A DNA stretch of 64,000 bases. Source: Leptolyngbya sp. PCC 6406 (lineage in GTDB: Bacteria; Cyanobacteriota; Cyanobacteriia; Phormidesmidales; Phormidesmidaceae). The notes beneath the pieces are model-generated. The model was given only the letters and a program-made list of their open reading frames with translations, was not told where the DNA came from and ran no database searches. The stretch is from NCBI RefSeq assembly GCF_000332095.2, contig NZ_KI913949.1, positions 437,237-501,236 of the forward strand. Direction: 5' to 3'. Of the stretch, positions 18,493 to 27,503 are shown piece by piece. The translations under genes were made by a program, and so were the position numbers. Positions within the stretch are counted from its first letter, which is position 1. Every line of letters starts with the position of its first letter.

Positions 18493-19530
18493 GTGGAGAG
18501 CACCCTAGGATTAGAGATTATTGAAGTCGTTGAAAAAGCTGCGATCGCGTCTGCGCGCTGGATGGGTAAGGGCGACAAAAACACGGCGGATGAGGTCGCA
18601 GTGGAAGCCATGCGGGAACGCATGAATCAAATCCACATGCGGGGCCGCATCGTCATTGGGGAAGGGGAGCGGGACGACGCCCCCATGCTCTACATCGGCG
18701 AAGAAGTGGGCATCTGTACGCAACCCGATGCCACATCCTACTGCAACCCTGATGAGTTGATGGAGATCGACATCGCCGTTGACCCCTGTGAAGGCACCAA
18801 TCTCTGTGCCTACGGGCAGCCCGGTGCCATGGCGGTATTGGCGATTTCCGAAAAGGGGGGACTATTCCACGCTCCTGATTTCTATATGAAGAAGTTAGCT
18901 GCCCCTCCCTTGGCTAAAGGCAAGGTGGACATTCGTAAATCCGCCACCGAAAATCTGAAAATTTTGGGCGAGTGCCTAAACCGCGCCATTGATGAACTGG
19001 TAGTGGTGGTCATGAAGCGCGATCGCCACACCGAGTTAATCAAAGAAATTCGGGACGCTGGGGCGCGGGTACGCTTAATTTCTGATGGCGATGTGTCCGC
19101 TGCCATCTCCTGTGCCTTCTCTGGGACCAATACCCACGCCCTAATGGGCATTGGGGCAGCACCGGAAGGGGTCATTTCCGCTGCCGCCATGCGTTGCCTA
19201 GGTGGTCACTTCCAGGGCCAGCTCATCTACGACCCTGCCGTGGTCAAAACTGGGCTGATTGGGGAAAGTCGAGAGAGCAACATTGCCCGCCTAACGGAAA
19301 TGGGCATCACCGATCCGGACAAGGTGTACGAAAGTGAGGAACTGGCCTCCGGTAACACGGTTCTCTTTGCCGCCTCGGGTATCACCCCCGGCACCCTAAT
19401 GGAGGGCGTTCGATTCTTCCATGGGGGTGTCCGGACCCAGAGTCTGGTTATTTCTAGCCAATCCAAGACCGCCCGCTTTGTGGATGCCATCCACATGGTA
19501 GAAGAACCCAAATTGCTGCAACTGAGATAG
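18493..19530 (+). CDS. glpX: Fructose-1,6/sedoheptulose-1,7-bisphosphatase, class II (GlpX type)
   Basis: The 345-residue protein begins [36 protein letters not shown] with a GTG start at 18493. It has the metal and phosphate sites [14 protein letters not shown] and [11 protein letters not shown], and the C-terminal [14 protein letters not shown]. In cyanobacteria this enzyme is the main Calvin-cycle F/SBPase, cleaving phosphate from both bisphosphates. Length is typical (about 345). It stands alone with its own promoter region opposite pgi. Confidence 0.96.
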   Translation: MESTLGLEIIEVVEKAAIASARWMGKGDKNTADEVAVEAMRERMNQIHMRGRIVIGEGERDDAPMLYIGEEVGICTQPDATSYCNPDELMEIDIAVDPCEGTNLCAYGQPGAMAVLAISEKGGLFHAPDFYMKKLAAPPLAKGKVDIRKSATENLKILGECLNRAIDELVVVVMKRDRHTELIKEIRDAGARVRLISDGDVSAAISCAFSGTNTHALMGIGAAPEGVISAAAMRCLGGHFQGQLIYDPAVVKTGLIGESRESNIARLTEMGITDPDKVYESEELASGNTVLFAASGITPGTLMEGVRFFHGGVRTQSLVISSQSKTARFVDAIHMVEEPKLLQLR

Positions 19531-19637
19531 TGGACACCCCTACCGAAGTGCACAGCTATCCACCCCTAGGAGATGCCTACTCAATCCAGGGCAATCGTCC
19601 TAAACAGGGACCACCCTGGAAATTGAGAAGGTCTACC

Positions 19638-19780
19638 TAGTACCGCAGGGCGTAAATCAGCCCACTATTGTCGCACCAGCCCAACCTTTTCCGGTCCTCT
19701 CTCCCCTTGGGAGAGGGAGAGGGTGAGGGGCCGAGGGTGCCACGATGGAACGGCCAGGGTATTTCCGCCGCCCAGTACTA
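19638..19780 (+). repeat. 143-bp IS630-like repeat (family A), full copy
   Basis: It begins TAGTACCGCAGGGCGTAAAT and ends, in reverse complement, TAGTACTGGGCGGCGGAAAT. These are imperfect terminal inverted repeats with TA at both outer ends. The centre holds the CCCCTTGGGAGAGGG palindrome. The copies at 44914-45056 and 49216-49358 are exactly the same length. Confidence 0.88.
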
Positions 19781-19795
19781 GTCCGCCTACTGATA

Positions 19796-19846
19796 GGGAT
19801 GATGCGATGGTCTAAAGACCGGCCCAGAGGGCCATCGCGTCATCCC
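19796..19846 (+). repeat. Small palindromic repeat (family F), intergenic copy
   Basis: Arms GGGATGATGCGATGG and CCATCGCGTCATCCC flank the AGACCGGCCCAGAGGG core. It is the only copy here whose outer arms extend the palindrome to about 50 bp, so it may show the complete element. Confidence 0.75.
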
Positions 19847-20021
19847 TATTTTGTGGGTATAGGTTAGGCTTGATGGACTTTTGTTGAGTTTCCTTGAGTC
19901 CCGCTAGCGTTGTTATTTAACTTCAGAAATGCTGGTGAGGGAACCGATCATCGTCAGATAGGTTCAGCTACCATCCCCTTTTCATTCGCTGGATAACAAA
20001 AAACCTTAGTTGGGAGGACAC

Positions 20022-21314
20022 ATGAATATTGCTGTTGTGGGCTTGAGCCATAAAACTGCCCCGGTAGAAGTTCGCGAAAAACTCAGCATTCCCACGCCTC
20101 AAACCGGAGAAGCGATCGCCCAACTCACCAGCTCCCCCCATATCGACGAAGTTGCCATTCTCAGCACCTGCAACCGTCTTGAAATCCTCATCGTCACCCA
20201 GGAAACTGAGCAGGGCGTACGGGCCGTCACCCAGTTTCTCTCCGACTACGGCAAAGTGCCCCTAGCAGCTCTCCGAGAACACCTATTTATCCTCCTGCAC
20301 CAAGACGCCGTCATGCACTTGATGCGGGTCTCAGCGGGCCTCGACAGTTTGGTACTTGGGGAAGGGCAAATCCTCTCCCAGGTTAAGCACGCCCATAAAC
20401 TGGGTCAACAACACAAGGGTGTCAGCCGCATCCTCAACCAGCTCTTGAAGCAGTCTATCTCCGCAGGCAAACGGGTCCGCACTGAAACCAGTATTGGCAC
20501 TGGTGCGGTCTCTATTAGTTCCGCTGCTGCGGAGCTAGCCAAAATGAAAGTCCCCCACCTAGAGGGTTGTCGCATCAGTATTCTAGGGGCAGGGAAAATG
20601 GCGCGCCTGTTAGTGCAACACCTTCTGGCCAAGGATTCCTGCAAGATCACCATCCTCAACCGCACTCTCCAACGGGCAGATGAACTGGCGGCCCAGTTCA
20701 ACGGAGCGGGCATCCAAACGGGCACCCTCGACACCATGGTAGAGACAGTGTGCAACTCCGATGTGGTTTTCACCTGCACCTCGGCAACGGAGCCTATTCT
20801 CGACCGAGCTACCCTAGAGCCGTTGCTAGGCGCAAAACAGTCCTTGATGCTGTTTGACATTGCTGTCCCCCGCAACGTCCACACCAATGTCAACGAACTG
20901 GAGGCAGTACAAGCCTTCAATGTGGACGATCTCAAGGCGGTGGTGGCCCAAAACCAAGAGAGCCGTCGGCGTATGGCCATGGAGGCAGAGGCGCTACTGG
21001 AGGAAGAAGTGGAAGCCTTTATCGACTGGTGGCGTTCCCTGGATACGGTTTTCACCATCAGTAGCCTGCGAAACAAGGTGGAGTCAATCCGTAAGCAGGA
21101 GCTAGAGAAGGCACTTTCTCGCATGGGCAATGAGTTTGCCGGGAAAAACCAAGAGGTCGTGGAAGCCCTTACCCGAGGCATCGTCAACAAGATTCTCCAC
21201 GACCCCATGGTGCAACTGCGGGCACAGCGGGATATCGAAGCCCGACAGCAGGCCATGCACATTCTGCACACCCTCTTTGACCTGGATCCTCTGCCCAACA
21301 GCAAGTTCGGCTAA
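20022..21314 (+). CDS. hemA: Glutamyl-tRNA reductase
   Basis: The 430-residue protein starts at the ATG just after GGAGG (20013-20017). The catalytic Cys50 sits in [11 protein letters not shown], followed by [24 protein letters not shown] and the NADPH-binding [15 protein letters not shown]-terminal dimerisation domain completes it. It reduces Glu-tRNA to glutamate-1-semialdehyde, the first committed step of tetrapyrrole (chlorophyll, haem, bilin) synthesis. Its TAA stop is the first three bases of a family C repeat. Confidence 0.97.
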   Translation: MNIAVVGLSHKTAPVEVREKLSIPTPQTGEAIAQLTSSPHIDEVAILSTCNRLEILIVTQETEQGVRAVTQFLSDYGKVPLAALREHLFILLHQDAVMHLMRVSAGLDSLVLGEGQILSQVKHAHKLGQQHKGVSRILNQLLKQSISAGKRVRTETSIGTGAVSISSAAAELAKMKVPHLEGCRISILGAGKMARLLVQHLLAKDSCKITILNRTLQRADELAAQFNGAGIQTGTLDTMVETVCNSDVVFTCTSATEPILDRATLEPLLGAKQSLMLFDIAVPRNVHTNVNELEAVQAFNVDDLKAVVAQNQESRRRMAMEAEALLEEEVEAFIDWWRSLDTVFTISSLRNKVESIRKQELEKALSRMGNEFAGKNQEVVEALTRGIVNKILHDPMVQLRAQRDIEARQQAMHILHTLFDLDPLPNSKFG

Positions 21315-21417
21315 GGAACCTGGATCCTTTAATTTGCAATTCTTGTGGGTCAGGCATCTTGCCTGACCTTGGACAGCCGGGACGGCTATCCCACGTTATT
21401 TGATCTCTACCCCTAAT
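21312..21417 (+). repeat. Family C dispersed repeat, copy 2 (overlaps hemA stop)
   Basis: It runs TAAGGAACCTGGATCC ... GGACAGCCGGGACGGC ... TTTGATCTCTACCCCTAA, the reverse orientation of the copies at 12389 and 53243. The hemA stop codon (21312-21314) is within it. It fills most of the gap between hemA and the convergent CHAT gene. Confidence 0.82.
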
Positions 21418-21458
21418 TGGACCTCCCCTACCATCGGGCTTCGCCTAAAAGGCGATAA

Positions 21459-24400
21459 CTACAACCCATTCCCAATCAGGATAAAGGGTGCCCAGTAATA
21501 GGGATGGGTCAGGTTATTGATAACAGTTGCCGGTAATCCCTGATGGCGGCTACTGACCACCTCAATCGAGCCCCTGGGATCCAGGCCACTGGTCGCGGTA
21601 AAATCCCCACTAATCAAGGCCACCTGGGCTTGGCGCAGGGCTTCCGCCTTACTCATACCCTGGTCGAGATACCCATAGAAGGCGTTCATCAAGACCTGAG
21701 TGCCGCCATCGTTGACCTGCCATAGGGACGCGATCGCAGCCCGCGCTCCCGCCGCCTGCATCAGATAGCCAAACCCCAAAATCTCTTCCCCACTGCCCAG
21801 GGCATCTCCCCCCAGCCCCGTCTCGCAGGCACTCAACACCACCAGTTCTACCCGGTTAAAGCGCCCCTGCCAGGTATCTCGAATCTCTTGCAGTGAGAGG
21901 CGATCGCCATTGCCAAACAAAATGAAGGAATCCCAAGGAGCACCGGGGACAAAGGCGGCATGGGTAGCCAGATGGACAATGGTATGGCTATCCATAGCCA
22001 GTTCCACCACGGAGCGGCTGAACTCGTCATTGTTGAACGTCGTGGTGCCAGGGAAAGCCGCCGCCAAGTTCTCTACCTCCACCCCGGCAAAGGGCAACCC
22101 CCCAAAGGAAAAAGAGCGCTGTCCCACCTGAAACTCAAAGAAGCCCTGACTAAAGGCCGCTGCCAAGATCTGGGGCTGGCTGTTGGGAAGCAGTCCCAGG
22201 TTTTGCAAACTGGCGGCGGTGATGTGGTTGATGCGATACTGCTCCACCAGCCATTGTTCCCCATCGTGGAGCGCCGCTAGGGGGATGTAGCGCAGTGCTC
22301 CATCGGGGGCGTAGAGCAGGGTTTCGGCCCCAATGGCGGCTAGGTCGTCGGCCATGGGGGCAATCAGCCATTGATAAAGCTGTTGGGCAATGGGTCGGGG
22401 ATCGCTGAAGGGATCATCCAAGGCTTGCCGAAACGCCAGAATCGCCTCGTTCAACTCTCCCTGGCTGACGGCAACGGGGTAGCGGGCTGGTTCGCTGAAG
22501 GGGGTGAGCAGCACCAATTCCAACCGATCCGGCAGAATCACGGGATAGATCATCACCGCATTCTGATCTAGCGCTGCGAGGCTCTGTTGCAGATTCACAA
22601 AACTCTCCAGTTCCGCCAGCAAATCCTGGCTCTGGTTTCCTGGGGCCAGTTGGGCCACTAGGCTCTGAATCTCAGGGCTGGTAATAAATCCCCGAAAGTC
22701 CTGGATCTGCTGCTGCTGCTGCGTATCCAACGCCGCCAGTTGCTGTCGCTGGGCTTCGGAAAGCTGCCCGAAGGGAATCGCCCGCAACTGCGCCAACTGG
22801 TAGCCAATGGCCACGGTGCGGTTACTAATCTCGGTCTCTGCCCCCCGTAGGTCAACGCCGCTCTGGGTCTGGGCATTGCTGCGCACGCCCCCCAGGTAAT
22901 CGTCTAGTTCCTGCACTCGCAGCAAGTCCAAAACCCGCTGCGCCTCCAGCACCCGATTCTGCTGAAGCAGCAGGTCAGCCAGGGCACGGTAGTTGTTGGC
23001 GATAGTAGAAACGTAGGCTTGCTGTAAGCCAGGAGTAAGCGGGCGATTAGCAGCTCGAATCTCTTCCCAAATATTGATAGCATTCTTGTAGAAAACAATA
23101 GCCAACTTATGATCAAGCTGCCGCCGCAAAGCATCAGCAATTCCTGCCAGAGAAGCCGCCTCACCTTCCTTACTCAAATATGACCGATGTATTAGAAGAG
23201 CCTCCTGATTTAAGCGGATACTCTCCTCGAAATCCATTAACTCAAGCTTGAAAGAGGCTAAATCGTTATACATAAAAGCAATTTGATCTTCGAGTGTATG
23301 GGGAGCTTCTCGGAGAGAAGTGATCAAATCTTCAAGGGATTCAATCGCATCCTGATAATTTTCTAGGCAAGCATGGGTCTGAACAGTTCCGACCATGATT
23401 TCATGGGCTGGCTCCCACCAAGAATCCTGGACAAATCCACCACGCAAAGTATTTGCAGTCTCCAAAATCTCTAAGGCTTGGCTGCATTGATTTAAGTCAA
23501 GTAAAATTAGTCCTTGATAGCCAAGTGAGTAAGCTATTGAACGAATTTCAGTAGGGCAATCATTCCCCGGACAAGTCCCCTCAAATATTAAGAGAGCTTG
23601 ATCAATAAGAGCTTGAGCAGTACTATGGTCGCCCAACGCTCTATAAACCAGAGCCATGTGGTTGAACTGCATGGCCCTGAATTGGTCAATGTCATCATGT
23701 CTTACCAAGTCCAAACGATCAGACACTTCTCTAGTGGAAGCAAGATCCAATGCTTCTCGATAAAAATCAAGAGCTGCATCGTAACGACCAAGATAATAGC
23801 TGGAAACACCCAATCTTTCTATAGTAAACAGCTTGGGGGTGCCATTTATATTGCTTTCTGCAAAATAAAAAATACGCAGTATTGCGACTGCTTTATTCCA
23901 GGATTCTAAAGTGTTAGTGCCTACGGCTTGCTGATACAGTGAATGATTTGCAAGAATTGATTCAAGAAAGTCGAATAATGTCTTTTTTAGATTGTCGTCA
24001 TTTTGATTTTTAGAGATCTGAAAAATTTCTTGACTCATCTCCAGCAGAAGATCGTAGTTTTCTGATGTGGAGCTAGCGCGCAAAGTCAATCGAAGCAGTG
24101 AGCTTATTTCCTCGTATCTCCTTTGATTGAAAACTCTTTTGAGTGCATGAACATAGAAGTCGAATGCTCCTTGACAATCATATTGATTATAAAGCCGAGT
24201 TCCTATCCAGATAAAGATATCAGCTTCCAGGGCAGATAGATCTTCGTAAAATTCAATGTCGCCATTGCGATGTACATAGCTTTCATTTGCCTGAAATAAT
24301 TCAGTCAAAATTTTGATGTATCTAATTAAGTCTTGTTCGTGGAAGCTGGTTTCAACGGCAACCGAGGCATTACAACTACTACGAACTCGAACAACAGCAA

Positions 24401-24821
24401 TGCCGGAACGAACTGAGGGAATGACAAAATCTTGAAAAATTTCAAGAGCACTGGTGTAGTATGAAATACTCGTGCTGTACTGTCCTTCGTTGCGATGGAC
24501 TAATCCAATACCAACTTTAGCAACTGCTTGACCAATTTGACTGGACCGTGGAAAGTAAGCCTGAATTTCTGAATTTTGATAGGCATCTAGTGCCTGTTGC
24601 CAGGTCTGAAGTGCTTCAGAAAATTGATTATCTTGATAATATTGAGTGCCAAGTTCTAGGAGGCGATCGCCCTCAGCGAGTCTATTAGTTGCCGCTTCGG
24701 TATCTGTTGCAATTTCCTCCGCCTGGGCTGGTGCTGGTAGCAGCAGAGCGATCGGGGTAGCCAGTGATAGACTCAACATCGGCAGCAGCGTAGTCCAAGA
24801 CCGAAGCGATACAGAGACCAT
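21459..24821 (-). CDS. Secreted TPR-CHAT domain protein
   Basis: The 1120-residue protein has an N-terminal signal peptide (hydrophobic core then PAPAQAEE, cleavage near residue 34). Many tetratricopeptide-like repeats cover about 55-640 (for example GLVHRNEGQYSTSISYYTSALEIF and ASYLGRYDAALDFYREALDLA-type units). A C-terminal CHAT caspase-like domain has the catalytic His in TIVHLATHAAF and Cys in VVLSACETGLGG, then GFGYLMQAAGARAAIASLWQVND. CHAT proteases are clan CD cysteine peptidases; exported TPR-CHAT proteins are common in filamentous cyanobacteria, with substrate unknown. The centre of the gene (about 23060-24650) is clearly AT-richer than either end. Confidence 0.92.
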   Translation of the reverse strand: MVSVSLRSWTTLLPMLSLSLATPIALLLPAPAQAEEIATDTEAATNRLAEGDRLLELGTQYYQDNQFSEALQTWQQALDAYQNSEIQAYFPRSSQIGQAVAKVGIGLVHRNEGQYSTSISYYTSALEIFQDFVIPSVRSGIAVVRVRSSCNASVAVETSFHEQDLIRYIKILTELFQANESYVHRNGDIEFYEDLSALEADIFIWIGTRLYNQYDCQGAFDFYVHALKRVFNQRRYEEISSLLRLTLRASSTSENYDLLLEMSQEIFQISKNQNDDNLKKTLFDFLESILANHSLYQQAVGTNTLESWNKAVAILRIFYFAESNINGTPKLFTIERLGVSSYYLGRYDAALDFYREALDLASTREVSDRLDLVRHDDIDQFRAMQFNHMALVYRALGDHSTAQALIDQALLIFEGTCPGNDCPTEIRSIAYSLGYQGLILLDLNQCSQALEILETANTLRGGFVQDSWWEPAHEIMVGTVQTHACLENYQDAIESLEDLITSLREAPHTLEDQIAFMYNDLASFKLELMDFEESIRLNQEALLIHRSYLSKEGEAASLAGIADALRRQLDHKLAIVFYKNAINIWEEIRAANRPLTPGLQQAYVSTIANNYRALADLLLQQNRVLEAQRVLDLLRVQELDDYLGGVRSNAQTQSGVDLRGAETEISNRTVAIGYQLAQLRAIPFGQLSEAQRQQLAALDTQQQQQIQDFRGFITSPEIQSLVAQLAPGNQSQDLLAELESFVNLQQSLAALDQNAVMIYPVILPDRLELVLLTPFSEPARYPVAVSQGELNEAILAFRQALDDPFSDPRPIAQQLYQWLIAPMADDLAAIGAETLLYAPDGALRYIPLAALHDGEQWLVEQYRINHITAASLQNLGLLPNSQPQILAAAFSQGFFEFQVGQRSFSFGGLPFAGVEVENLAAAFPGTTTFNNDEFSRSVVELAMDSHTIVHLATHAAFVPGAPWDSFILFGNGDRLSLQEIRDTWQGRFNRVELVVLSACETGLGGDALGSGEEILGFGYLMQAAGARAAIASLWQVNDGGTQVLMNAFYGYLDQGMSKAEALRQAQVALISGDFTATSGLDPRGSIEVVSSRHQGLPATVINNLTHPYYWAPFILIGNGL

Positions 24822-24883
24822 GGCACCAACCCTCCGCAGATAAAAGACACCTTATAGTGTCTCTATTTCTGGATGGATGCCAC

Positions 24884-25096
24884 TTATTCAACGGACGATT
24901 TCTGCTGCAAATGCCGCAACAGGCGGGGAACCAGCTCTTTTTCTTCGTCCCGTCCCTAAAAAAACCGCAGGTCAGGCACCGGGTCGCTGTAAATCAATGC
25001 TACTTTTTGCGCTTCATGGATGGTGACGTTATTGGTCTGACCATAGACCGTCCCTAGATTCACCACCCCGATTTTATTCGCCAACGGTTCTGTCAT
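24884..25096 (-). pseudogene. Short ORF interrupted by an in-frame TAG; remnant of unknown protein
   Basis: An ATG at 25096 opens MTEPLANKIGVVNLGTVYGQTNNVTIHEAQKVALI and runs to a TAG at 24956-24958. Beyond that stop the same frame continues as GRDEEKELVPRLLRHLQQ to a TAA at 24884. A CAG-to-TAG change would explain the break (FFQGRDEE). The LRFF-GRDEE-L pattern resembles the junction before a NACHT/STAND-type ATPase (weak inference). Its KIGVVNxGT block recurs in the fragment at 25559-25666. Confidence 0.5.
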
Positions 25097-25170
25097 GGCT
25101 CTATTTCTGATCTACGGATATTGGGCGATCGCGATGAGTCGTTCACGCTCTTGCAGGCGATCGGGATGAT

Positions 25171-25524
25171 TTAACTGAAGTTGGCTAGAGCGTGGGTTTT
25201 GGCGAGACGCACCAAATGCTCCAGGGTGAGATATCGCTCTAGCTCGGCTTCTTCCTTGGCAAAAAGTGTTCCGCTTTTACTTTGGGCTAACAGATCGCTG
25301 ACTCGTGCCTGAAACTCCGGGCTTGGACGAATGGCTAGAATTTGCTCTGGGGTCGGCTGACTGGCAAGGAGGCTGATAATGTCCTGCGCATCCAGAAAAT
25401 TGGATTGTCGTTGCTGAGATTGAAACTCCTGCAAACCCAGCTCTAGCACCTGAGGCAGTTGGGCTTGAACCTGCTGAAGGTGTTGGGCAAGGTCATCAGA
25501 AATGGCGATCGTGATTTGTACCAT
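25171..25524 (-). CDS. Small antitoxin-like protein (solitary)
   Basis: The 117-residue protein begins MVQITIAISDDLAQHLQQ, a ribbon-helix-helix-like DNA-binding start. It continues LPQVLELGLQEF and an acidic helical C-terminus (FAKEEAELERYLTLEHLVRLAKTHA). Cyanobacteria often carry such proteins next to a small toxin of PIN or RelE type. No partner ORF is present: the flanks hold only decayed fragments. It may be an orphan antitoxin. The family is inferred from pattern, not proved. Confidence 0.6.
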   Translation of the reverse strand: MVQITIAISDDLAQHLQQVQAQLPQVLELGLQEFQSQQRQSNFLDAQDIISLLASQPTPEQILAIRPSPEFQARVSDLLAQSKSGTLFAKEEAELERYLTLEHLVRLAKTHALANFS

Positions 25525-25558
25525 ATCGTTCTGTGAGAAGCACGATGTTATTTAGAGA

Positions 25559-25666
25559 CTAAAACGAGAAATTATTTGTCTGATTCACAGTCGTTCCCTG
25601 ATTTACCACCCCAATTTTTTCCGCCAGCTTCGTTAAGTTAACGACTGCTCCGGGCTGCGCTTGCAC
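25559..25666 (-). pseudogene. Truncated paralogue of the KIGVVN-motif ORF
   Basis: From a possible GTG at 25666 the frame reads ...VVNLTKLAEKIGVVNQGTTVNQTNNFSF then TAG at 25559-25561. LAEKIGVVNQGT and QTNN match LANKIGVVNLGT and QTNN in the ORF at 24884-25096, so these are duplicated related sequences either side of the antitoxin-like gene. It is too short to be a likely functional protein. Confidence 0.4.
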
Positions 25667-26218
25667 AGCAGTAGTGTGTTGAGGCAACGTGAGCAGCTAA
25701 GGTGTACGCCGCTGTGGCAAAAGAGGCCATAAAGCTGGCAAAAATCACGGTACTAGCACGAATACTCCCTGCCCAATCCATAACTGAAATGTGGTGGCTT
25801 AAGGATAATGGCTCAATTGTATTAGGTTCTCTGGCTCCTAGTACTGGATGGCAGAAATAGGCGCATACTTCACTCTGTCCCTCGCTCCTAGCCTCTGGCT
25901 GGTAGCCGATCTGGGCGGCTCTACCGCCTGGAGGAGACAGAGCCCTGCTGGGAAGGTGCCCAGACAGAGCCGAGTGCAGCGTCAAGCGTAATTCACCAAC
26001 GAAGGCAGGAAACAAACCTTAAACAGCCTCGCCAACAAACTGAACGCCTGACTATACTGAATCTTTCTGTCTAATCGCTCATACCGGGGAGTTAGGCTGA
26101 CGCATTTCCAGATGGTGTTGTGATTCAACTTGCCCAGTGGATGACAGAGCCAAACCAGAAACCTTAGTCTAAGATTGTATAAACGGCAAGAACATAATGC
26201 CAATCAATAATTTCAATT
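25667..26218. other. Gene-poor stretch with a solitary IS630-like terminus
   Basis: Two minus-strand ORFs (73 and 125 codons) overlap here but have no recognisable domain or plausible composition, so neither is called. At 25840-25859 TAGTACTGGATGGCAGAAAT closely matches the right end of the IS630 element and the 143-bp repeat. No partner terminus was found within the gap. AT content rises toward 26218, where the DUF433 promoter must lie. Confidence 0.5.
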
Positions 26219-26455
26219 ATGAACTACAGAAACTACATCACAATCGAACCAAATAAACGCAAGGGTAAACCTTGTGTACGTGGCTTGCGGATTACGGTTT
26301 ATGAAGTGCTTGAGTACCTAGCTTTCGAGATGACCGAAGCGGAAATTCTCGATAATTTCCCCGATCTGACACGAGAAGATTTAAAGGCATCTATTGCTTA
26401 TGCTACCGATCGTGAGCGTCGGTTTATGACCGCTCCAGTAGCAGAGCTTATATAG
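26219..26455 (+). CDS. DUF433 antitoxin-like protein
   Basis: The 78-residue protein YITIEPNKRKGKPCVRGLRITVYEVLEYLAFEMTEAEILDNFPDLTREDLKASIAYATDRE is a full-length DUF433 domain with a winged-helix-like fold. DUF433 genes normally sit directly before a DUF5615 PIN-like toxin and act as its antitoxin. Here the next gene is a GGDEF protein 48 bases away and no toxin follows, so it appears orphaned. Base composition is AT-richer than the core genes. Confidence 0.88.
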   Translation: MNYRNYITIEPNKRKGKPCVRGLRITVYEVLEYLAFEMTEAEILDNFPDLTREDLKASIAYATDRERRFMTAPVAELI

Positions 26456-26503
26456 GACGGGTGATGGGCACCATTAGCTTGCTCTATACAAAGAGAGAGA
26501 TTT

Positions 26504-27388
26504 ATGAAACCAAAAGATGCAAACAAAAGCGCGTCCGCCAAGAAAGCATCGCTTGAACACGTGCTGAGGAAAAATGAAAAAATCAAAAAAACTGTCAAAA
26601 ATGCTGCCAGTGAACTCACATCAGTAAATGAATCTCTTAATCAAGAAGAGGTTCCTGTCCAGGTTATTAAACAGGCTCTCACTCAGAATGAAAATATTGA
26701 ACAGAAGGTTACAAAAGCAGCAGTCGATTTGAAGCGAGTTAACACCAAACTGGCCAAAGAGTTGGCTGACCGAATAACTATAGAATCTGAACTCGCCGAT
26801 ACGAAGGCCGAGTTGGCCGAAGTGCGTGTCGATTTATCGAAATCTCAACAAAAAGAAGAAGAAGCGCAGAAAATTGCGCTTCAGGACGCACTCACCGGAC
26901 TTCCAAACCGTGTGTTATTTGAACAGGGTCTCGACCACGGATTGATTCAGGCAAAGCGACACAGTTGGAAACTCGCCGTTCTATTTATTGATATAGATAA
27001 ATTCAAGAGCATTAATGACTCTTATGGTCATGATGCGGGAGATCAGGTACTCCTGACGGTGGCAAACCGTTTGCAAACTTTTGTCCGAGGTGAAGATAGG
27101 GTCAGTCGTTGGGGAGGCGACGAATTTGTTTGCCTGTTGTTGAAAGTTAAGCAAGAAGCCGACGTGACTTCCCTTGCAGAGGAGATGATAGATCGGATTG
27201 CCGAACCCTTCGAGTTTAATGGGAATACTTTTTCTATAAAAGCCAGTATCGGTATTGCTATATATCCCACAGATGGCGAAACGGCCAACATTCTTTTCAA
27301 AAATGCCGATACCGCAATGTATAAAGCCAAGAAAGCAAAGAAGCGAGTTGTGCTGTTCCAAGAATCTGACAAACAAAAATCAGGCTAA
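26504..27388 (+). CDS. Diguanylate cyclase (GGDEF) with coiled-coil N-terminus
   Basis: The 294-residue soluble protein has about 115 residues of Lys/Glu-rich coiled coil (KNEKIKKTVKNAASELTSVNESL; DRITIESELADTKAELAEVRVDLSKSQQKEEEAQK). A GGDEF domain follows with ALTGLPNRVLFEQ, FIDIDKFKSINDSYGHDAGDQVL and an intact RWGGDEF active site. An RxxD product-inhibition site (RGED) lies five residues upstream. It should make c-di-GMP from GTP. The low-GC codon use and high Lys content contrast with the genes on either side and suggest acquisition. RBS-like GAGAG precedes the ATG. Confidence 0.92.
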   Translation: MKPKDANKSASAKKASLEHVLRKNEKIKKTVKNAASELTSVNESLNQEEVPVQVIKQALTQNENIEQKVTKAAVDLKRVNTKLAKELADRITIESELADTKAELAEVRVDLSKSQQKEEEAQKIALQDALTGLPNRVLFEQGLDHGLIQAKRHSWKLAVLFIDIDKFKSINDSYGHDAGDQVLLTVANRLQTFVRGEDRVSRWGGDEFVCLLLKVKQEADVTSLAEEMIDRIAEPFEFNGNTFSIKASIGIAIYPTDGETANILFKNADTAMYKAKKAKKRVVLFQESDKQKSG

Positions 27389-27503
27389 TACTCTGTAAAG
27401 GTTTTGACGCTTAATCCCGTTACGATATTTGCAACTTCATCCCGGCCCTGGGAGGTCCTGTCCATACTGGAGGCATCAACCCCAGACATGGATGGTGATA
27501 GTA

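Larger units (their letters stand above)
19531..20021. other. Repeat-rich intergenic region before hemA
   Basis: A 491-bp gap without a gene. It holds a full 143-bp family A repeat (19638-19780) and a palindromic family F copy (19796-19846). About 120 bases of non-repetitive sequence to the right probably carry the hemA promoter. GGAGG at 20013-20017 is the hemA ribosome-binding site. Confidence 0.7.

Noticed and set aside
25638..26015. 125-codon minus-strand ORF
   Set aside because: Composition is unlike a protein, there is no recognisable domain, and it overlaps another ORF and a solitary IS-like terminus.
25982..26203. 73-codon minus-strand ORF with LTPRYERLDRKIQYSQAF
   Set aside because: Considered as a transposase remnant, but no family could be named and no ends were found around it.
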